In this document: positions 58,522 through 64,000 of the stretch, piece by piece | Layout: the number at the start of each line of letters is the position of its first letter | Position numbering within the stretch: the first letter of the stretch is position 1 | Assembly (NCBI GenBank): GCA_009843525.1 | Contig: VYDH01000003.1 | Span: forward strand, 62,001-126,000 | Origin: Acidimicrobiales bacterium | GTDB lineage: Bacteria > Actinomycetota > Acidimicrobiia > Acidimicrobiales > Poriferisodalaceae | DNA length: 64,000 nucleotides | Direction of reading: 5' to 3' | Translations under genes and position numbers: made by a program | The notes under the pieces: generated by a model | The model's database searches: none | Seen by the model: only the letters and a program-made list of their open reading frames with translations | What the model was told of the DNA's origin: nothing

Positions 58522-59688
58522 GTGGCCGAGCCCGAGGAGGGCGCAGTGCAGTTGACCGACGAGCAGCAGCAGATCCGCGACGTGGCCAGGGCCTTCGCGC
58601 AGCGCGAGATAGCACCGTTTGCCGCTGAATGGGACCGGGCAGGCGGGGCGCCTCGCGAGCTCTACAGCAAGATGGCCGACGTCGGGCTCATGGGCATGAT
58701 GGTCGACCCATGCTGGGGTGGTGCGGGTGCCGACTTCGTGTCGTACGCACTGGCCATCGAGGAGATATCCGCTGCCGACGGCGGCATCAGCAACATGATG
58801 GCGGCGAACAACTCGCCGGTCGCCGTGGCCATCCAGCAGTCGGGCACCGACCAGCAGCGGCGCGACTACCTCACCAAGCTCACTAGCGGCGAGTGGCTGG
58901 GCTGCATCCACCTCACCGAGCCCCACACCGGTTCCGACGCCGCGGCCATCCGCACCCGGGCCACCCGGGATGGCGACGAGTACGTCCTGAACGGCCACAA
59001 GGCGTTCATCACTGCAGGCTCAAGCGCAGATGTGGCGATGATCGTGGCGGTGACCGATCCGAGCGCCGGCAAGCGGGGCATGACCACGTTCATCACGCCT
59101 ACCGACAACCCCGGCTACCGCGTGATCGCCAAGGAGCACAAGCTCGGCCACCGCACCAACGACACCTGCCAGGTGGTGTTCGAGGACATGCGGGTGCCCG
59201 CAAGCGATGTCCTCGGCGAGATCGGGCGCGGGCTCGGCATTGCGCTGGGCAACCTGTCGCTGGGCCGCATCGGTGTCGCAGCCCAGGCCACGGGCGGCGC
59301 ACGGGCCGCGCTGAAGGCCGCGCATTCCTATGCCCAGGAGCGCGAGACGTTCGGACGCCCGATCGTCGAGCACCAGGCAATCTCGTTCACGCTCGCCGAG
59401 ATGGCCACGCAGATCGAAGCGGCACGCCAGCTCTACCTGCACACAGCGCAGATGCGCGATCAGGGTCTCGAGTGCGCCCGCGAAGCTTCGATGGCGAAGC
59501 TGTTCGCGTCAGAAATGGCCGAGCGGGTGGCGTCGAAGGCCATCCAGATCCACGGCGGCTACGGCTTCCTGAACGACTACCCGGTGGAGAAGATCTACCG
59601 CGACGTGCGGGTGTACCAGATCTACGAAGGCACCTCGGAGGTCCAGAAGCTGCTGATCAGTCGCATGCTCGACGGCGTCGAGGGTTAG
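58522..59688 (+). CDS. Acyl-CoA dehydrogenase
   Basis: An FAD flavoenzyme of 388 residues oxidising acyl-CoA thioesters to enoyl-CoA. It shows CIHLTEPHTGSDAAAIRT (FAD/substrate region), ETFGRPIVEHQAI, QIHGGYGFLNDYPVEKIYRD, and the catalytic Glu369 in IYEGTSEVQ. These match short-chain or branched-chain acyl-CoA dehydrogenases. GTG 58522 is used; a GTG at 58546 is an equally good start. Chain-length specificity is not readable, and no electron-transfer flavoprotein genes are in the window. Confidence 0.93.
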   Translation: MAEPEEGAVQLTDEQQQIRDVARAFAQREIAPFAAEWDRAGGAPRELYSKMADVGLMGMMVDPCWGGAGADFVSYALAIEEISAADGGISNMMAANNSPVAVAIQQSGTDQQRRDYLTKLTSGEWLGCIHLTEPHTGSDAAAIRTRATRDGDEYVLNGHKAFITAGSSADVAMIVAVTDPSAGKRGMTTFITPTDNPGYRVIAKEHKLGHRTNDTCQVVFEDMRVPASDVLGEIGRGLGIALGNLSLGRIGVAAQATGGARAALKAAHSYAQERETFGRPIVEHQAISFTLAEMATQIEAARQLYLHTAQMRDQGLECAREASMAKLFASEMAERVASKAIQIHGGYGFLNDYPVEKIYRDVRVYQIYEGTSEVQKLLISRMLDGVEG

Positions 59689-59723
59689 CGGCCCGACCGG
59701 GGGCGAGACGGCGGGGGCCGCCG

Positions 59724-60602
59724 CTACTCGATGCCGAGCTGACGCCCGGCGCGCCAAGCGTCGGCTACGTCGCACATGCGGGTGTAGCTCACGCCCAGGT
59801 CGGTCATCTGGGAGATCCAGCGCTCCATCTCGTACAAACGCCCGCCCCGGCCGATCGCCTGCGGGTGGAACGTGACCGTGCACACGCCGTGCTGCACCTC
59901 GCTGGTCATCCATTTCACATCCGACAGGAACGTGTCGAACATCGTGCCGGGGTTCTCCAGCCCGGTCAGGATCGTGTTCTTGAACGTCACGAACTCCAGG
60001 TGGACGTAGTCGTCGAGGTGCCAGCTGAACGGCAGCTCCACCAGGTCGACCTGCTCGCCGAACTCCATCGGTCCGTCGAGCGGGAACTGGTCGCCGGTGC
60101 GCAGCCAGTAGGGAGCGTAGTCGTGGCCCATGAGCGACGAGTCGTAGCTGAGGCCATATTCCATCAGCAGGTCGATCGTCCAGGGGTTGATGTCGCCCGA
60201 GGGTGCCCGGTAGCCCTTCGGCGGAGCACCGGTGAGCGATTCGATCTGGGCGAAGGTGCGCTCGAGGATGGCTCGCTCCTCGTCCTCGCTCAGCCGGGGG
60301 TTGTACTCGTGGGCGTAGCCGTGCAGACCTACCTCGCATCCGGCGTCGACCACCATGCGGGCCGCATCGGGATAGGTGTCGATGGAGTGGCCCGGGATGA
60401 AGAAGGTGCTCGGGATGTCGTGGCGGGCGAGCAGCTTGAGGATCCTCGGCACGGCGACGGCGCCGAATTCGCCGCGTGAGATGGGCGTCGGGGTGGTCTG
60501 GCGGCGGGCTATCCACAGCGACGGTCCGTCGAAGTCGAAGGTCAGGCAGACGTAGCCCGCCGGATTGTCAGGTATCGCCCCGTTGCTTGCACCGTTGTCC
60601 AT
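59724..60602 (-). CDS. Polysaccharide deacetylase (PuuE-like) family protein
   Basis: A 292-residue cytoplasmic NodB-fold hydrolase with no signal peptide. Motif 1 is LTFDFDGPSLW (Asp-Asp), motif 2 HGYAHEYNP (His...His), motif 3 GYRAPSGDIN, and TFHPQAIGRGGR supplies the late His. The lack of an export signal and the overall pattern are closer to allantoinase/PuuE or imidase-like members than to cell-wall deacetylases, so the substrate may be a small amide or imide. It is convergent with the acyl-CoA dehydrogenase and divergent from the DUF3179 gene. Confidence 0.85.
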   Translation of the reverse strand: MDNGASNGAIPDNPAGYVCLTFDFDGPSLWIARRQTTPTPISRGEFGAVAVPRILKLLARHDIPSTFFIPGHSIDTYPDAARMVVDAGCEVGLHGYAHEYNPRLSEDEERAILERTFAQIESLTGAPPKGYRAPSGDINPWTIDLLMEYGLSYDSSLMGHDYAPYWLRTGDQFPLDGPMEFGEQVDLVELPFSWHLDDYVHLEFVTFKNTILTGLENPGTMFDTFLSDVKWMTSEVQHGVCTVTFHPQAIGRGGRLYEMERWISQMTDLGVSYTRMCDVADAWRAGRQLGIE

Positions 60603-60711
60603 CGTGATTCCCCCTTTGTGGTGCCGCGGCAGCGGCCGCTCACGCTTGCCGTTCTAGCCCAACCAGCCCGACCATGGCGTAGCAGGCGGCTGCCATAGGC
60701 TCGGCCGCCGT

Positions 60712-62325
60712 ATGCGGAAGCTGATCTGCGCAGCGGTCGCCGTGAGTGTGCTCGCCGCGGCCTGTTCGACCTCGGCGGACCCGGACGAGGGCTCCGCGCC
60801 GACTGAGCCTCCGGCGACGTCGTCGACCTTGGCGGCCGATTCGGCAGACAGCGCCGCGGCTACCGAGCCCGCCGCTGACGACATGGGACCGCCCGACACC
60901 ACGCCTTCCGACACGGCACCGCCGCCGACCACCCAGCCGTTCTTTCCGGGCACCGAGGACGGTCGGCCGTTCCTGGAGCTGACGCTGACCGAGAAGATTC
61001 ACGAGTTCCTGGAGCTGCCGAATACCGCATTCGCCGCGAACATCGCCGGTGAGATGGGTCTGACCGGCGATCAGCGGTGGGTGCCCTGGGTCATGGACAT
61101 CATGCGCACCGCAGGAGCCCGCAACGTATCCGACACGTCGATGGGAGCGTTGGAGCGGCTGACGGGAATCGAGAGCTCAGGCGATTTCAACACCGACTAC
61201 GTGCGCTACGGCTCGTGGTACCGCACCAACGGTGTCGATCCCGGCGAGGGTTACGAGACCTTCAAGAGCGAGCTGTACGCCTACCTCGACTTCCGGTTCG
61301 GGGACATGCTCGCCCAGGTCACCGACCGGGTCACGCTCGGCGCGATCCAGTTCGGTGGGGTGCGCCGGGGCGGCATTCCGGAGCTGAACAACCCTGAACG
61401 GCTCACCCCTGCCCAAGCCGACTTCATGACCGATGAGGAATTGGTGCTGGGCGTGGTGATCGGCGCCGAAGCCGGGGCGTACCCGGTGCGGTTCCTGGCA
61501 CGTCACGAGCTGGCGAATGACGTGGTCGGCGGTGTGCCGGTGGCGCTCGGTTACTGCACGCTGTGCCTCACAGCGCTCATGTTCGATCGGCGGCTTCCTA
61601 GCGGCGACGTGCTGTCGTTCCAGACATCGGGCCTGCTGATGGACTCGAACAAGATCATGATCGACAACGAGACCGAGAGCCTGTGGAACCACCTCTCGGG
61701 CACCGCGTTCGCCGGCCCACTGGCCGGCACGAAGCTGGAGCAGTTCCCGGTTGCCACGGTGCGCTGGTCGGACTGGCTGGCCGATCACCCCGACACGTTC
61801 ACGCTCGACACACCCCCGCCGACGTACTTCCCCGAGATGCCCGAGCGTCCGCCGATCAGCTACGACTACACGCCGGGCGCTGCGTACCGCACGTACTACT
61901 CCAGCGAGGATCTGTGGTTCCCCACCTTCGAGACGCCCGATGTGTTCGAGCTGAAGACCGAAGTGGTCACGGTGGACCGCGGCGGTTTCGCACTGGCATT
62001 GGGATTGGCCGCACTTGAGCAGGAAGGTCCCTTCGTCTACGTGCTGGGCGGTGAACCGCTGGTGATCGTGCCGAACCAAGGCGGCGCCAGGGTGTACAGC
62101 GCCGCCGAGGTGGCCGGCGTGCCCGCCGAGGCGTGGCGCCACGGTGCCCCCGTGGAGGTGGCACTTGGGGGAGTGCTGCACGACGAGCTGCGCGTCAACG
62201 GCGTGGACGGCCGCAATCGCATCGACGTCACGCTGCCGCGCATCGTTTCGTCGCAGTCGTTCTGGTTCGCTTGGTTCGGCCTGCACCCCGACACGGAGAT
62301 CTGGCCGCCCGCCGACCATCGCTAG
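60712..62325 (+). CDS. DUF3179 domain lipoprotein
   Basis: A 537-residue secreted lipoprotein. The signal peptide ends in lipobox LAAACST, followed by a Pro/Thr/Ala/Asp-rich linker of about 60 residues. The DUF3179 domain is recognised by GGIPELNNPE, GVVIGAEAGAYPVRFLARHE, YCTLCLTALMFDR (a CxxC), SFQTSGLLMDSNKIM, TESLWNHLSG and GTKLEQFPV. Function of the family is not known; the Cys-x-x-Cys could bind metal or act in redox. Start at ATG 60712. Confidence 0.86.
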   Translation: MRKLICAAVAVSVLAAACSTSADPDEGSAPTEPPATSSTLAADSADSAAATEPAADDMGPPDTTPSDTAPPPTTQPFFPGTEDGRPFLELTLTEKIHEFLELPNTAFAANIAGEMGLTGDQRWVPWVMDIMRTAGARNVSDTSMGALERLTGIESSGDFNTDYVRYGSWYRTNGVDPGEGYETFKSELYAYLDFRFGDMLAQVTDRVTLGAIQFGGVRRGGIPELNNPERLTPAQADFMTDEELVLGVVIGAEAGAYPVRFLARHELANDVVGGVPVALGYCTLCLTALMFDRRLPSGDVLSFQTSGLLMDSNKIMIDNETESLWNHLSGTAFAGPLAGTKLEQFPVATVRWSDWLADHPDTFTLDTPPPTYFPEMPERPPISYDYTPGAAYRTYYSSEDLWFPTFETPDVFELKTEVVTVDRGGFALALGLAALEQEGPFVYVLGGEPLVIVPNQGGARVYSAAEVAGVPAEAWRHGAPVEVALGGVLHDELRVNGVDGRNRIDVTLPRIVSSQSFWFAWFGLHPDTEIWPPADHR

Positions 62326-62373
62326 CGATCACATCTGGGGTGGTGGCTATGCTGACTCCTCGCATCTCAACCA

Positions 62374-62446
62374 GCCCCCATCGTCTAGCGGCCAAGGACA
62401 CCACCCTCTCAAGGTGGCGGCACGGGTTCGAATCCCGTTGGGGGTG
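62374..62446 (+). tRNA. tRNA-Glu (anticodon CTC)
   Basis: Acceptor GCCCCCA (62374-62380) pairs with TGGGGGT (62439-62445) with a terminal G-U. The anticodon stem CCACC/GGTGG encloses loop CTCTCAA, giving anticodon CTC; the T arm is ACGGG-TTCGAAT-CCCGT. Discriminator G at 62446 is followed by CGCCA, so CCA is not encoded. The D-arm sequence is typical of tRNA-Glu. Confidence 0.95.
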
Positions 62447-62546
62447 CGCCATGTCCGCTCGATCCGGATGGCTCGGCGGGCGCCGGTCCGGTTGAGCCGC
62501 CTGCGAGCCAGACACCTGTGCCGGTGTGCCGAGGGAGCAGCTCGAG

Positions 62547-64000
62547 ATGACCGATGGGCAGGAGTCGCATTGGTCCCGGCATCTGCCGGCAGGCAGCAAT
62601 GCTGCCGACGTTGATCTGAGCGCGGGTGGCACGCTGCCCGCGGTCTGGCTGGACCGCTGGTCGACCGATCCGCAGCGGTACGTGGTGTGGAATGCGCATG
62701 CGGGCTGGGTGACTGGCGCCGAACTCTTGGAGCGCGCCCAAGATGTCGCCGAGCGCTTGGCGAGTGCGGGCATAGTCGCCGGCGACCGCGTGCTGATGAG
62801 CGGCCCGAGCTCGTCCCGACTGATTGCGGCACACGCGGCATTGCTGGCGATGGGAGCGGCGGTCGTGCCGCTGAACGGTGCCTACCGGGCCGACGAGGTG
62901 CGCGGCGTGGTGGCGGATTGCCGTCCCGCAGCTGCATTGGTGGAAGGCGTCGGCGAGCCTGACGAGTGGCACGAGTGGATCGCCGACGCTGATCCAGCGG
63001 TGATGGTCAGCGACTTCAATGCCGCCCTCCTGCCCGCGGGCCGCGCAGGCGAAGCCGAGCACGCCGCCGCCGGCACTGGTGCAGTCGCTCCCGGTGGTGT
63101 CGGTGCAGCGCCTCATAAAGGGCCCCGATTCGATCTGGCGGCGCTCGCACGTCAACGCCGGCCCGATGAGCCTGCGCTCATCGGGTACACGTCTGGGACG
63201 ACGGGGCAGCCCAAGGGTGCGGTGCTGAGCCATGCGAACCTGCTCGCTTCGGTACGAGCGCTGCAGCTGGCCTGGCGCTGGACGCCCGATGACGTGCTCG
63301 TGCTGGCGCTGCCGCTATTCCACATGCACGGCCTGGGCGTAGGGCTGCACGGCACGCTCACAGTGGGGGCACAGGCCGTACTGCAGCCCACGTTCGAGCC
63401 CGACACCGTGTTCGACGCGATCCGCGAGCACCGGGCCACGATGTTCTTCGGTGTTCCGACCATGTACTCCCGGCTCGTGGACTCGCCGCGGGCCGCCGAG
63501 CTGTCGGGACTGCGGCTGTGCGCGTCGGGTTCGGCACCCATGCCGGCCGAACTGCACGACGCCGTGCGAGAGGCCAGCGGCCAGCATGTGATCGAGCGCT
63601 ACGGCATGACCGAGACCGTGATGCTGGTGTCGAATCCGCACGACGAGCCTCGTCGGGCCGGCACGGTGGGCTTCCCGCTGCCCGGCGTGGAAGTGCGCCT
63701 CGAAGCGCTCGACTCCAGTGACGGCGAGCCTGCGGTTTCCGATGACGCTGCAATGACTGTGCCCGATGCTGCGGAGATCCTGGTGCGGGGACCCAATGTG
63801 TTCTCCGGCTACTGGGAGCGGCCCGCCGAGAACACAGCGTCGTTCAGCGACGGCTGGTTCCGCACCGGCGACCTCGGCCAGTGGGACGACGGCTACCTGC
63901 GCATCGTCGGCCGTGCCAAGGAGCTCATCATCTGCGGCGGCTTCAACGTGTACCCCCGCGAGGTCGAGGAGGTCATCGCCTCGCACCCTGACATCGCTGA
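62547..64000 (+). CDS. AMP-dependent acyl-CoA/malonyl-CoA synthetase (3' end beyond window)
   Basis: An ANL-superfamily adenylating enzyme, open from ATG 62547 to the right edge (484 codons visible). Motif A3 is GYTSGTTGQPKGAVLSH, A5 is ERYGMTET, A7 is DGWFRTGDLG and A8 is RIVGRAKELIICGGFNVYPREVEE. The combination of PLFHMHGLGVGLHGTL and ERYGMTET is reminiscent of malonyl-CoA synthetase (MatB), but other short-chain acyl-CoA synthetases are possible. An Ala/Gly-rich insertion (about residues 165-190) precedes the P-loop. The C-terminal catalytic Lys lies beyond the window. Confidence 0.88.
   Translation, partial: MTDGQESHWSRHLPAGSNAADVDLSAGGTLPAVWLDRWSTDPQRYVVWNAHAGWVTGAELLERAQDVAERLASAGIVAGDRVLMSGPSSSRLIAAHAALLAMGAAVVPLNGAYRADEVRGVVADCRPAAALVEGVGEPDEWHEWIADADPAVMVSDFNAALLPAGRAGEAEHAAAGTGAVAPGGVGAAPHKGPRFDLAALARQRRPDEPALIGYTSGTTGQPKGAVLSHANLLASVRALQLAWRWTPDDVLVLALPLFHMHGLGVGLHGTLTVGAQAVLQPTFEPDTVFDAIREHRATMFFGVPTMYSRLVDSPRAAELSGLRLCASGSAPMPAELHDAVREASGQHVIERYGMTETVMLVSNPHDEPRRAGTVGFPLPGVEVRLEALDSSDGEPAVSDDAAMTVPDAAEILVRGPNVFSGYWERPAENTASFSDGWFRTGDLGQWDDGYLRIVGRAKELIICGGFNVYPREVEEVIASHPDIA

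Overview
The window is a high-GC, gene-dense bacterial chromosome segment. I read 57 protein genes (the first and last cut by the window edges) and two tRNAs, with no transposase, prophage or CRISPR. Actinobacterial traits include the M. tuberculosis-type MurA with Asp in place of the catalytic Cys, GatCAB-dependent Gln-tRNA formation, frequent GTG starts and 4-base ATGA/GTGA gene overlaps. The mix of acyl-CoA, amidohydrolase, LLM-monooxygenase and DUF3179 genes suggests an uncultured Acidimicrobiia-like actinobacterium, but that placement is inference. A 230-base run of C and G homopolymers near 57.0-57.2 kb looks like a sequencing or assembly artefact, which would fit a metagenome-derived contig.

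Layout: 0-7 kb holds an MFS transporter (edge-truncated), murA, meaB, a SRPBCC-kinase fusion, and a cysteine desulfurase-mnmA-membrane protein operon for tRNA 2-thiolation. 7-16.5 kb holds ligA, a membrane protein, gatC-gatA-gatB, a MATE exporter and a lipoprotein sugar-dehydrogenase-like protein. 16.5-20.1 kb is ilvB-ilvN-ilvC behind a probable leader-peptide attenuator. 20.2-25.6 kb has yqgE, two tandem RDD membrane proteins, serC, an aspartate aminotransferase and a short serA. 25.6-35.5 kb is a minus-strand block: two amidohydrolases, a CobW GTPase and a complete peptide-type ABC importer. 35.7-38.8 kb is ssuD followed by an unusual glutamine-amidotransferase/cytochrome P450 fusion. 38.9-45.4 kb has leuD, leuC, a CPBP protease, greA, leuB and cimA. 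45.5-48.1 kb has two unknown genes, gltX and tRNA-Gln. 48.3-56.9 kb is a branched-chain-amino-acid-type ABC operon with one ATPase pair but two complete permease pairs and one binding protein. 57.3-64 kb has a nitroreductase-SRPBCC fusion, an acyl-CoA dehydrogenase, a polysaccharide deacetylase, a DUF3179 lipoprotein, tRNA-Glu and an acyl-CoA/malonyl-CoA synthetase (edge-truncated).

Two functional themes recur. The first is branched-chain amino acid synthesis: ilvBNC, leuB, leuCD and cimA give Val, most of Leu, and Ile by the citramalate route (leuA and ilvD/ilvE are not in the window). The second is Glu/Gln-tRNA handling: GluRS, tRNA-Gln(CUG), tRNA-Glu(CUC), GatCAB and the MnmA/desulfurase thiolation pair. 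The most unusual single object is the amidotransferase-P450 fusion. The most interesting regulatory object is the ilvB leader, where a predicted transcription start coincides with the GTG of a 25-codon ORF ending Val-Leu-Ile-stop just before a hairpin and an intrinsic terminator.
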